This document shows positions 30,621 to 39,230 of a stretch of DNA of 64,000 bases, piece by piece (positions within the stretch are counted from its first letter, which is position 1; each line of letters starts with the position of its first letter). The translations under genes and the position numbers were made by a program. This stretch comes from Paenibacillus rhizovicinus. Lineage in GTDB: Bacteria; Bacillota; Bacilli; Paenibacillales; Paenibacillaceae. The DNA lies in contig NZ_CP048286.1 of the NCBI RefSeq assembly GCF_010365285.1, positions 4,450,001-4,514,000 on the forward strand. Direction: 5' to 3'. Under the pieces are notes generated by a model. That model searched no databases. It worked only from the letters and a program-made list of their open reading frames with translations, and had not been told where the DNA came from.

Positions 30621-30640
30621 TATTTATTGACTAATAAATA
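30621..30640 (-). promoter_or_regulatory. TetR-type operator upstream of its own gene
   Basis: TATTTATT-GACT-AATAAATA, the same inverted arms as the sites at 28531-28550 and 28575-28592. Confidence 0.7.
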
Positions 30641-30756
30641 AGTATCATATCGGACAAGCTGCTGTCAATATCTCTTTTTTTGAGATTTGGCGTTTGCGAA
30701 CCGCATGCGCTACACTGGTAACAGAGATCAACCTATCGATTGGAGGCATTTTACAT

Positions 30757-32253
30757 ATGAGCAATGAAACAGGCAAGGTCTATACAGGCGATTCCAAGGT
30801 GCTTCGGTTCTTCGAGGAGCTGTCCGCCATTCCGCGGGCATCAAGCAGCGAGAAAGCGGTCAGCGATTTCGTCGCATCGTTCGCGCGGGAACGGGGCTGC
30901 GAGGTGCTGCAGGACGATCGCTGGAACCTGATTATCCGCAAACCTGCGGCGGCCGGCTACGAGTCTGCGCCGATCGTTATTTTCCAAGGCCACCTGGACA
31001 TGGTATGCGAGAAGAACAAGACGACGGTCCACGATTTCGCCAAGGATCCGATCCGGTTCAAGATCGACGGCGACATGATTTACGCGGATGGCACGACGCT
31101 CGGCGCGGACAACGGCATTGCCGTGGCGACGGCGATGGCGATCATCGACGCGCCGGACATGGCGCATCCCGAGCTGGAGATTCTGCTTACGACGGAGGAA
31201 GAGACGAGCATGGGCGGCGCCTTCCATCTCGACGCTTCGCCGCTTAAGGGCCGGATGATGATCAACTTCGACTCCGACCGCGAAGGCATCTTGTTCGTCA
31301 GCAGCGCCGGCGGCATCAATACGTTTCACTCGGTGCCGGTCGCGTGGGAAGAAGCGGGCACGGCGGCGGGAGCCCCGTATACGATCAGCGTGCAAGGGCT
31401 GATGGGCGGCCATTCCGGCGACGATATCATCCACGAACGCGGCAATGCCAACAAGCTGCTCGGCCGGGTGCTGGACGACTTGCGCCGCCATGCGGACTTC
31501 GCGCTCGCGGGCGTGAGCGGCGGGATGAAGGTCAACGCCATTCCGCGGGAAGCGGAAGCCGCGGTTTACTTGAGCGAGACAGGCAAAGCGGCGGCCGAGG
31601 CCCGTATCGCCGAGCTGAACCGGATCCTGAAAGACGAGTTCCAGGCGAGCGACAAAGGCGCAGAAGTCGTGCTGCAAGTCGGATTCGACGAAAGCGGCGC
31701 GGCGGGTGCGGCGGCATCCTCCGGCAAGGCGTTCACGGAGGACGTGAAGTTGTCCGTCATCCGCCTGCTGACGCTTATCCCGAATGGCGTGCTGAGCATG
31801 GATAAAGCGATCGGCAATCTCGTGCGCACGTCTTCCAATCTCGGCGTCGTGTCGGTCAACGACACGCATATCGTCATGCAAAGCCTGTCGCGCAGTTCGA
31901 TGCGTTCGCAGGTGGACGAAGTCGTGCGCGCGATGAGAACGGTGGCGGAGGCGGTAGGCTGCGAATTCAGGGAAGATCATTATTTCCCGGGCTGGCCGTA
32001 CCGCGCGGACTCCAAGCTGCGCCCCGTCGTTCAGGAGGCGTTCGAGCAGCGCTTCGGCAAGCCGATCGAGATCAAGGCGATCCACGCCGGCCTCGAATGC
32101 GGCGTCCTGATCGAGAAAATGCCCGATCTCGATGCCGTTTCCTTCGGTCCGAACATGTATGAAATCCATACGCCGGACGAGCATCTGTCGATATCGTCCG
32201 TAGAGCGGACATGGCCGTTCCTTGTGGACGTGCTGGGGGCTTTGAAAGGGTAG
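30757..32253 (+). CDS. pepD: aminoacyl-histidine dipeptidase (PepD, M20C)
   Basis: 498 aa from the ATG at 30757, 9-10 nt after TTGGAGG; the longer frame is not supported. M20 metal residues are seen in GHLDMV (His about 81, Asp 83), LGADNGIA (Asp about 120), TTEEETSMGG (Glu about 150) and near the C-terminus (His in KAIHAGLECG). The dimerisation domain with LMGGHSGDDI is present. A cytosolic zinc dipeptidase with broad or Xaa-His specificity. Confidence 0.93.
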   Translation: MSNETGKVYTGDSKVLRFFEELSAIPRASSSEKAVSDFVASFARERGCEVLQDDRWNLIIRKPAAAGYESAPIVIFQGHLDMVCEKNKTTVHDFAKDPIRFKIDGDMIYADGTTLGADNGIAVATAMAIIDAPDMAHPELEILLTTEEETSMGGAFHLDASPLKGRMMINFDSDREGILFVSSAGGINTFHSVPVAWEEAGTAAGAPYTISVQGLMGGHSGDDIIHERGNANKLLGRVLDDLRRHADFALAGVSGGMKVNAIPREAEAAVYLSETGKAAAEARIAELNRILKDEFQASDKGAEVVLQVGFDESGAAGAAASSGKAFTEDVKLSVIRLLTLIPNGVLSMDKAIGNLVRTSSNLGVVSVNDTHIVMQSLSRSSMRSQVDEVVRAMRTVAEAVGCEFREDHYFPGWPYRADSKLRPVVQEAFEQRFGKPIEIKAIHAGLECGVLIEKMPDLDAVSFGPNMYEIHTPDEHLSISSVERTWPFLVDVLGALKG

Positions 32254-32303
32254 GGCAGCCAGTCAAGCCATATTCCCGTGCGAATAAGCCGTTCTCCAAC
32301 TGC

Positions 32304-32340
32304 AAGCCGTTTCCGGTCAGCTGCCGGAGGCGGCTTTTTC
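32304..32340 (+). terminator. rho-independent terminator of pepD
   Basis: AAGCCG-TT-TCCGG pairs with CCGGA-GG-CGGCTT around a 7-nt loop, followed by TTTTTCG, about 50 nt after the stop. Confidence 0.75.
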
Positions 32341-32462
32341 GCGTTTGCGCCGTTGCTGGGCCTTCACGTTTCGCGCGTTTTATGTCATATTAAAGCGCAT
32401 ACACGCAATGCTGCAGACAGGCAGATACCCCTGCTCTTGCGCGATTAGGAGGCCGTATTCCC

Positions 32463-34247
32463 ATGCAGAAGAAACTGTTCGCGAGGTACAAATCGACAAT
32501 ATTCCCGAAAATTCTACTCGTCTTCATGTTGGTGATTACTCCCTTATGTATGATGAGCTTATTCATCAACGCGAAGGGGGAGTCGGCGGTCAAACAGGAG
32601 ATCGATAAATCGCTCGGCTCCAAAACATCCTATTTCGTCGACACGCTGGAAACGGAAGCGAACCGGATGTACGAGCATCAGCAGGGGTTTAATTTGGATA
32701 AAGATTTGCAGCGGCTTGTCTACGTCGACAATACGCTGGACCGGTTCGAATGGGGCCAGACGATCAACCGGCTGCAGGAAAAGATGGAGATCATCAAAAC
32801 GTCGAGCAAGTTCATCAATAGCGTCAGCGTGCAAATGCTCACCATCGGCAAGGCGATTTCGAACGAGGATCCCTATAATGCGATCGATCAGGAAGCGGTC
32901 GACGCCTTCATGGCGCAGTACAAGGACAAGGGAACCTCGATCATCAATGTCAAAGGGCGGCTGCTGCTGGGCTATGTCAATCCGGTTGCGATCTTGGCGC
33001 AGAAGAAGCCGGATTACATTATTTTTATCGAGCTTTCCATTCCGGAGCTGCGCAACGCGATGATGCAGTTCGCGAATTACGAGCATTCCGGAGCGATACT
33101 CGCTGACGTGAACCGGAAGTGGAACGTGTCTACCGACAGCGACAAGGACGTGCTGGCCGCGATGAGCCGCTTCGCGGACGAGCGGGACGAGAAGAACGAA
33201 TCCGCGAAGATCGAGTCGTTCAAGGTCGGCTCGACCTCCTATCTGGTCTCGTACCGGTATTCACAGTTCATGAACATGAAATTGCTCGTGTTCGTGCCCG
33301 AGAAGTCGGTGCTCGGAGACTTGGACTCGTACCGGATTTGGTTCTGGGTGCTGGCGATCGTATCGATGCTGATTGTCGTCGTCTTCTCCACGTGGATTTA
33401 CCGGCTCATCCACAAGCCGCTGAATAAGCTCGTTTTCTCGTTCCGAAAGGTGGAGGACGGCTACCTGGAGCCAACCGTGCTGCCGACGGGGCAGGATGAA
33501 TTCCGCTATCTGTTCGAAGGTTTCAACTCCATGGTCGTGAAGCTGAAGGAATTGATCCATGAGCTGTACGAGCAAGAAATTCGGGTGAAGAGTTCGGAGC
33601 TGAAGCAGCTGCAGTCGCAAATCAATCCGCATTTCCTCTATAACACGTATTTCATCCTGCACCGGCTGGCCAAAATGGACGATATCGAGAACGTCATTCT
33701 ATTCAGCCAATACTTGGGCGAATACTTCCAGTTTATTACGCGCAACGGCGCTTCGGAGATACCTCTCGAGGAAGAAGTGAAGCACGGGCGACTGTACGTG
33801 GAGATTCAACAAATCCGCTTCTCGAACCGGATCGACGTCGAATTCGACGATTTGCCGGAATCATGCAAGCATGTGATGGTGCCGAAGCTGATTCTGCAGC
33901 CGATCCTCGAGAATGCGTATAAATACGGGATGGAGCGGAAGAAGGACGACGGTTTGATCAAGGTGACGATCAAGCATGACGAGGTGATCCGGATTACCGT
34001 GGAGGATAACGGCGCCGGCATGACGGACGAAGCGATGCACAAACTGCAGTCGCAGCTAGGCCTGCATATCGAAGGAGACGAAATTACCGGCATCAACAAC
34101 GTCCACCGGAGGCTGCAATTGCAGTTTGGCAAAGAGAGCGGCATTCGGCTCTATCACGGCAGCGATGGCGGGCTGAAGGTAGTGATTACGATCACGGTGC
34201 GCGACAAGTTCGCGCAGGCGGAGGCCATTGGGGAGAATAACGCTTAA
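32463..34247 (+). CDS. YesM-type sensor histidine kinase
   Basis: 594 aa; AGGAGG precedes the ATG. Transmembrane helix 1 at about 15-35, an extracellular sensor domain to about 280, transmembrane helix 2 at about 285-305, a HAMP region (HKPLNKLVFSFRKVEDG), the His_kinase domain with phospho-acceptor H390 (INPHFLYNTYF) and an ATPase domain with N-box near 483 (ENAYKYG) and G-box DNGAGM. It belongs with the YesN-type regulator at 39231, four genes downstream. Such pairs sense oligosaccharides or binding-protein status and induce nearby transport genes. Confidence 0.93.
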   Translation: MQKKLFARYKSTIFPKILLVFMLVITPLCMMSLFINAKGESAVKQEIDKSLGSKTSYFVDTLETEANRMYEHQQGFNLDKDLQRLVYVDNTLDRFEWGQTINRLQEKMEIIKTSSKFINSVSVQMLTIGKAISNEDPYNAIDQEAVDAFMAQYKDKGTSIINVKGRLLLGYVNPVAILAQKKPDYIIFIELSIPELRNAMMQFANYEHSGAILADVNRKWNVSTDSDKDVLAAMSRFADERDEKNESAKIESFKVGSTSYLVSYRYSQFMNMKLLVFVPEKSVLGDLDSYRIWFWVLAIVSMLIVVVFSTWIYRLIHKPLNKLVFSFRKVEDGYLEPTVLPTGQDEFRYLFEGFNSMVVKLKELIHELYEQEIRVKSSELKQLQSQINPHFLYNTYFILHRLAKMDDIENVILFSQYLGEYFQFITRNGASEIPLEEEVKHGRLYVEIQQIRFSNRIDVEFDDLPESCKHVMVPKLILQPILENAYKYGMERKKDDGLIKVTIKHDEVIRITVEDNGAGMTDEAMHKLQSQLGLHIEGDEITGINNVHRRLQLQFGKESGIRLYHGSDGGLKVVITITVRDKFAQAEAIGENNA

Positions 34248-34278
34248 AACGTCAACGTTTCACAAAACTTTATTATTT

Positions 34279-34305
34279 TTGACGCCTATCCCCTGGTTTT
34301 ATAAT
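34279..34305 (+). promoter_or_regulatory. candidate promoter of the binding lipoprotein gene
   Basis: TTGACG (34279-34284) and TATAAT (34300-34305) with a 15-bp spacer, 63 nt before the lipoprotein ATG. The short spacer fits a promoter that needs an activator such as the AraC-type regulator downstream. Confidence 0.55.
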
Positions 34306-34367
34306 GAACATGTAGCCGAGAGAATTCAAAAGGTTCAAAAGATTCAGACATTAAAGGGGGATTCAAG

Positions 34368-36122
34368 GTGAAAAAACGTACGACGAAGTTGACCTTGGCC
34401 GCAAGTCTGGCGGCGGTGCTCGTGCTTTCCGCATGCGGAAACAACGCCGACAACGGACAGAACGGAAACGCCAACCAAGCGGGCAATGCAGGGACAAGCA
34501 ATACGAATACGGCGTCCGGCGATACAGCTTCCGGCAATGCGAATACCGCAGGCGAAGATGTAAACCCGCTCGGCAAGTACGATCCGCCGATCAATCTATC
34601 TACATTCCGCTGCATGAACGACAGCGAAACCTACCCGGCGGGCGACTCCATCGATAACAATGTCTGGTATCGTGCCTATGCGGATGAACTCGGCATCAAA
34701 TTGACGAATAAATGGTCGGTAAGCAACACGCAGTGCGAAGAGAAGACGAACTTATCCATCGTATCGGGCGACCTGCCGGACTTCTTCCCGGTTAGCGCGA
34801 AGCAACTGAAAAACCTCGTCGATGCCGGCATGGTGGAAGATATGACCGAGGTATTCGATAAATATGCGTCTCCGCTGGTGAAAGAAGCTTATGCGGCCAA
34901 TAACGGCGTAGCGATGACAGCGGCAACGTTCGACGGCAAGCTGATGGCGGTGCCTGGAACGACCCGCGGCTTCAACAGCGTCGACATGGTCTGGCTCCGC
35001 GAAGATTGGCGCAAGAAGCTGAACCTGCCCGAGCCGAAAACGATGGACGACCTGAATGCGATCATCAAAGCATTCGTCGAACAGGATCCGGACGGCGACG
35101 GCAAGAAAGACACGGTCGGCCTCACGATGGCGAAGAACTATTATGACGGCTATGCCGGTCTCGCCGGTTTCTTCAACGCCTTCCATGCTTATCCGTACAC
35201 GAGCGCTTCGACTTCGATGTGGATCAAGGATAAAGACGGCAATCTCGTCTACGGCGGCATTCAGCCTGAAATGAAGCCTGCATTGCAAGCGCTTCAAAAC
35301 CTGTATAAAGAAGGCGCGATCGATCCGCAATTCGTCGTTTACGACGGAGCCAAGGCAGCCGAGGCCGAGAACCAAGGCAAAGCCGGCGTTCACTTCGGCT
35401 ACTTCTGGAACATCGGCTGGCCGATCGACGGTCTTGCCAAGAAGAACGATCCAAGCATCGAGTGGAGACCGTATCCGATTCCTTCGGTTGACGCTCAGCC
35501 AGCGAAAGTTCAAGTACCGGATCCGACCGCATACTGGAACTTCGCCGTTAAGAAGGGCGTTAAGAACCCGGAAGCGATCGTGAAAATGATGAACCTGTTC
35601 TTCGAGCACATCTTCAGCGACAATGCCGATCCGGATAAATACCACTCGGGCACGGTAGGCGACGTCAGCTACGGCTACTTCGACTATGCCGCGGTGCAGG
35701 GCGAGCATCCCGAGAAGAACCAGATCGCGTTCGGCAAAGTAAGCGAAGCGATGAAAGCGGGCGACACGTCGACGCTGAATCCGGAACAGAAGAAATATTA
35801 CGATGCACTGAAAGCATACAAAGACGGCGACCTCTCGCAATGGGGCGCAGACAGAACATGGGGTCCTGAAGGTTCGTTCTCCGTGCTTGGCAACTACAAG
35901 GACAACAAGCTGATTCAAGTCAACGAGTTCCTTGGCGCGCCTACGGCTACGATGGCGACGAAAGGCTCGATCCTGATGGATTTGGAAGCGAAGATGATTA
36001 CGAAGATCATTCTTGGCGATTCGGTCGACTCGTTCGATCAATACGTCCAAACGTGGAAGCAATCCGGCGGCGATCAGATTACGAAAGAAGTCAACGATTG
36101 GTACCAAAAAAATAAGAAATAG
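34368..36122 (+). CDS. extracellular solute-binding lipoprotein (LplA-like)
   Basis: 584 aa. Lipoprotein signal peptide with lipobox LSAC (Cys23), then an Asn/Ala/Gly/Thr-rich linker to about 65, then a large binding domain typical of Paenibacillaceae LplA-type proteins. AAAGGGGG precedes the ATG. It feeds the two permeases that follow. Expression probably depends on the surrounding two-component system. Substrate unknown; neighbours suggest a furanoside- or uronate-containing glycan. Confidence 0.92.
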   Translation: MKKRTTKLTLAASLAAVLVLSACGNNADNGQNGNANQAGNAGTSNTNTASGDTASGNANTAGEDVNPLGKYDPPINLSTFRCMNDSETYPAGDSIDNNVWYRAYADELGIKLTNKWSVSNTQCEEKTNLSIVSGDLPDFFPVSAKQLKNLVDAGMVEDMTEVFDKYASPLVKEAYAANNGVAMTAATFDGKLMAVPGTTRGFNSVDMVWLREDWRKKLNLPEPKTMDDLNAIIKAFVEQDPDGDGKKDTVGLTMAKNYYDGYAGLAGFFNAFHAYPYTSASTSMWIKDKDGNLVYGGIQPEMKPALQALQNLYKEGAIDPQFVVYDGAKAAEAENQGKAGVHFGYFWNIGWPIDGLAKKNDPSIEWRPYPIPSVDAQPAKVQVPDPTAYWNFAVKKGVKNPEAIVKMMNLFFEHIFSDNADPDKYHSGTVGDVSYGYFDYAAVQGEHPEKNQIAFGKVSEAMKAGDTSTLNPEQKKYYDALKAYKDGDLSQWGADRTWGPEGSFSVLGNYKDNKLIQVNEFLGAPTATMATKGSILMDLEAKMITKIILGDSVDSFDQYVQTWKQSGGDQITKEVNDWYQKNKK

Positions 36123-36185
36123 CCGATAAGCGGAGGAAGGGAAGCGATGCTTCCCTTTCTTCACAATGATAAGGAGGGAGCGGCC

Positions 36186-37085
36186 ATGACTAAGAAATTC
36201 AAGCTTTCCGACTATACCCTATATCTGATGCTGCTGCCTGGATTGGCATTAATCATTATCTTCAGCTACATTCCGATGGCGGGCCTGGCTATTGGCTTCC
36301 AGCAGTTCAATCCGACGAAAGGCTTGTTCGGCTCCGACTACGTCGGCCTCGAGAATTTCAAGTACGTCTACTCCTTGGACGACACGATGACCGTGCTGCG
36401 CAATACGGTATCCATTGCGGTTATGAAGATGGCCGCCGGGCTGGTCGTGCCGATCGTCGTTGCGCTGCTGCTGAACGAGGTCGGGAAGGTCTTCTTTCGC
36501 AAAGGCGTTCAAACGCTCATTTACTTGCCGCATTTCCTGTCCTGGGTCATTCTGTCCGGTATCCTGATGGACGTCCTCTCCCCGTCGGACGGGATCGTGA
36601 ACCAATTCATCTCGTTTCTCGGCTTCAAGCCGATCTTCTTCCTCGGCACGCCGTCGTGGTTCCAGCCGATGCTCGTCATCTCCGACGTCTGGAAAGAATT
36701 CGGCTTCAATACGATCGTCTATCTGGCTGCATTAACCGGCATTAATCCGAATTTATACGAAGCGGCGCAAATGGACGGCGCCGGACGATGGAAGCAAACC
36801 TGGCATATTACGATGCCCGGCATTCTGCCGATCATTATCCTGCTCTCGACGCTCAGCCTCGGCAACGTGCTGAACGCCGGATTCGACCAGGTGTTCAACC
36901 TGTACAGCCCCGTCGTATATTCGACAGGCGATATCATCGATACGTACGTTTACCGTCTCGGCATGATTAATTTCCAATTCGGCGTCGCGACCGCAGTCGG
37001 ATTCTTCAAATCCGTCGTATCTTTCATTTTGATTTCGACTTCCTATTTTCTCGCCTATCGGTTTGCCAACTACCGGATCTTCTAA
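36186..37085 (+). CDS. sugar ABC transporter permease, LplB family
   Basis: 299 aa from the ATG at 36186, 8 nt after AAGGAGGG. Six membrane helices and an EAA loop reading EAAQMDGAGRWKQ (about 196-208). Ends in the LAYRFANYRIF tail shared with LplB proteins. It belongs to the same importer as the lipoprotein upstream. Confidence 0.92.
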   Translation: MTKKFKLSDYTLYLMLLPGLALIIIFSYIPMAGLAIGFQQFNPTKGLFGSDYVGLENFKYVYSLDDTMTVLRNTVSIAVMKMAAGLVVPIVVALLLNEVGKVFFRKGVQTLIYLPHFLSWVILSGILMDVLSPSDGIVNQFISFLGFKPIFFLGTPSWFQPMLVISDVWKEFGFNTIVYLAALTGINPNLYEAAQMDGAGRWKQTWHITMPGILPIIILLSTLSLGNVLNAGFDQVFNLYSPVVYSTGDIIDTYVYRLGMINFQFGVATAVGFFKSVVSFILISTSYFLAYRFANYRIF

Positions 37086-37127
37086 CGGTGGCCGCAAACA
37101 TCCCATACATGCAAAGGAGAGAGCGCA

Positions 37128-38012
37128 ATGGTGCAACATAACAGTTTAGGGCGCAAGGCATTCGTTTACGGCAATTACGTGCTGCTGGCCTTGATTGCGC
37201 TGATCTGCATATTCCCCCTGGTTCAGGTGCTCGCGATCTCCTTCAGCTCGAGCTCCGCGGCCGCAAGCGGGGTCGTCAAGTTTTTCCCCGTGGATTTCAC
37301 GCTGGATGCCTATAAATACGTGGCGAAGAAACCGGAATTCATCCGCTCTTTCCTGATCACGCTCGAACGGGTCGCGCTCGGCGTAAGCATAAACATGTTG
37401 ATTACGATCCTCATTGCGTACCCGCTGTCCAAGGATTCCTCCCAGCTTCGCTTCCGGACGGGCTTTGTCTGGGTCTTCGTCTTCACGATGCTGTTCAGCG
37501 GCGGGCTGATCCCGACCTACGTCGTCGTGAAGAACCTGCACATGCTCAACTCGATCTGGGCGCTCGTTATTCCGGGCGCAGTGCCGATCTTTAACGTCAT
37601 TCTGCTGCTGAATTTCTTCCGCAATATTCCGAAGGAACTGATCGAGGCTTCGTTCATCGACGGTTCGAGCCAATGGAACACCTTGTGGAAGATCGTCGTT
37701 CCGGTATCGCTCCCGGCGCTCGCGACGATCACGCTGTTCGCGACGGTCGGCCATTGGAACTCGTGGTTCGACGGCATTATCTACATGAATCAGACGGATA
37801 AATATCCGCTGCAAAGCTATATGCAAACCATTATCGTGGCCAGGGACATGAGCAATTTGTCGGCCGACGATATCATGCGGCTCAAAAATATTTCCGATCG
37901 CAATATTAAAGCGGCCCAGATTTTCCTCGGCGCGCTGCCGATTCTGCTCATTTATCCGTTGCTTCAACGGTTCTTCATGACAGGAATTGTACTAGGCAGT
38001 GTCAAAGAGTAA
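37128..38012 (+). CDS. sugar ABC transporter permease, YtcP/CarB family
   Basis: 294 aa; AAGGAGAG precedes the ATG. Six membrane helices with the EAA loop EASFIDGSSQW (about 172-182) and the C-terminal QRFFMTGIVLGSVKE tail. It completes the second importer of the window, again without an ATPase gene. Confidence 0.92.
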   Translation: MVQHNSLGRKAFVYGNYVLLALIALICIFPLVQVLAISFSSSSAAASGVVKFFPVDFTLDAYKYVAKKPEFIRSFLITLERVALGVSINMLITILIAYPLSKDSSQLRFRTGFVWVFVFTMLFSGGLIPTYVVVKNLHMLNSIWALVIPGAVPIFNVILLLNFFRNIPKELIEASFIDGSSQWNTLWKIVVPVSLPALATITLFATVGHWNSWFDGIIYMNQTDKYPLQSYMQTIIVARDMSNLSADDIMRLKNISDRNIKAAQIFLGALPILLIYPLLQRFFMTGIVLGSVKE

Positions 38013-38046
38013 GAGGTGGGTCGGCACGATGATGAAAGGAGACAAC

Positions 38047-39165
38047 ATGCCCATGCTTTATAAATGCTCGTCCACCATTCGTTCCTATGCCGCCACGGCG
38101 GAGAACATCCGCGCGGAACGGGGGGCCGGCGGCCAAGCCAACAACGGCCGGAAAGGCTCTGCGTGTATCACGCCGTTCAAGCAAGGAGCCGTTCATACGC
38201 TGCTTGACCGGGAAGGAACGGGGATCGTCCGCCACATCTGGTGCACGATTCCGCCTGGCAACGTTGCCGCGATGAGAGGGCTCATCATTCGGATGTACTG
38301 GGACGGCCAGGAGACGCCAAGCGTCGAAGCGCCGCTCGGCGATTTCTTCGGCATCGCGCACGGCAGGCAGCGCAACCTGGTAACCGATTACGTCACGATG
38401 CAGGATGCCAAAGGCTTCAACTGCTGGATTCCGATGCCGTTCCGCACGCGGGCGCGCATCACGATCGAGAACGATTCCGGCAGCGACGTTGAAATGCTGT
38501 TCTATCAGGTTGATTTTACGCTCGGCGATGTATTGGACGAAGAAGCGGGTTACTTCCATGCACAATTCAGAAGACAGAACCTGTGCCCGCTGTTCGAAGA
38601 CTATGTAATCTTGGACGGCATTGAGGGAAGCGGCGTTTACTTGGGCACGGTGATCGGCGTTCGCAGCATTTTGCAGAATAAAACGTGGTTCGGCGAAGGC
38701 GAGGTCAAGTTCTTCATCGACGATGACGACAAGTACCCGACCATTTGCGGAACGGGCCTGGAAGACTATGTCGGCAGCGCCTGGGGGATGCAGGAAGTCG
38801 TAACGCCGCAGCAGGGTGCGCCGCTCGTCGAATACAAGAACGCGCTGTTCTCCATGTACCGGTTCCACGGCAAGGATCCGATCTATTTCCGCGAATCGGT
38901 CAAGGTCACGCTGCAGCAGCTCGGCTTCGGGCCTCGTGAATCGTCCGATTCGTTCTACGGCGAGCAGTCGACATGCTATTCCGCGCCGGGCAATAACGAG
39001 GAGAACGGCAACTGCCTGTTCGAACGCAGCGACGATATCTGCTCGGTCGCCTATTGGTACCAATCGCTGCCGACGCGTCCGTTCCCGGAGCTGCCGAATC
39101 AGGAACGGCGCATCGCCGACCTGCTGGAAGGCGAGGAGAAGGGACCGGAGCGGTCCGACGTGTAG
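38047..39165 (+). CDS. GH172 / DUF2961 family glycoside hydrolase (first copy)
   Basis: 372 aa from the ATG at 38047 (AAAGGAG 6-7 nt upstream); an ATG at 38029 is possible. No signal peptide. The family pattern is clear: GTGIVRHIWCT (about 56-66), the core LGDFFG (about 97), WIPMPFRTRARI, YFHAQFRR (about 168-175), GEGEVKFFIDDD and PTICGTGLEDYVG (about 231-243). DUF2961 proteins are now GH172, which includes bifidobacterial alpha-fructofuranosidase/difructose-anhydride enzymes and mycobacterial D-arabinofuranosidases. A cytosolic furanosidase acting on imported oligosaccharides is plausible. A paralogue is at 50319. Confidence 0.88.
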   Translation: MPMLYKCSSTIRSYAATAENIRAERGAGGQANNGRKGSACITPFKQGAVHTLLDREGTGIVRHIWCTIPPGNVAAMRGLIIRMYWDGQETPSVEAPLGDFFGIAHGRQRNLVTDYVTMQDAKGFNCWIPMPFRTRARITIENDSGSDVEMLFYQVDFTLGDVLDEEAGYFHAQFRRQNLCPLFEDYVILDGIEGSGVYLGTVIGVRSILQNKTWFGEGEVKFFIDDDDKYPTICGTGLEDYVGSAWGMQEVVTPQQGAPLVEYKNALFSMYRFHGKDPIYFRESVKVTLQQLGFGPRESSDSFYGEQSTCYSAPGNNEENGNCLFERSDDICSVAYWYQSLPTRPFPELPNQERRIADLLEGEEKGPERSDV

Positions 39166-39230
39166 CCAAGGAACGCTCGCTCCCTTCGAACGCCGTTCAA
39201 CCCTAACCTACCCGGAATAGAGAGGTGCCA

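Noticed and set aside
34250..34265. cre-like AAACGTCAACGTTT
   Set aside because: Inverted arms surround TC rather than the required central CG; it does not fit the CcpA consensus.
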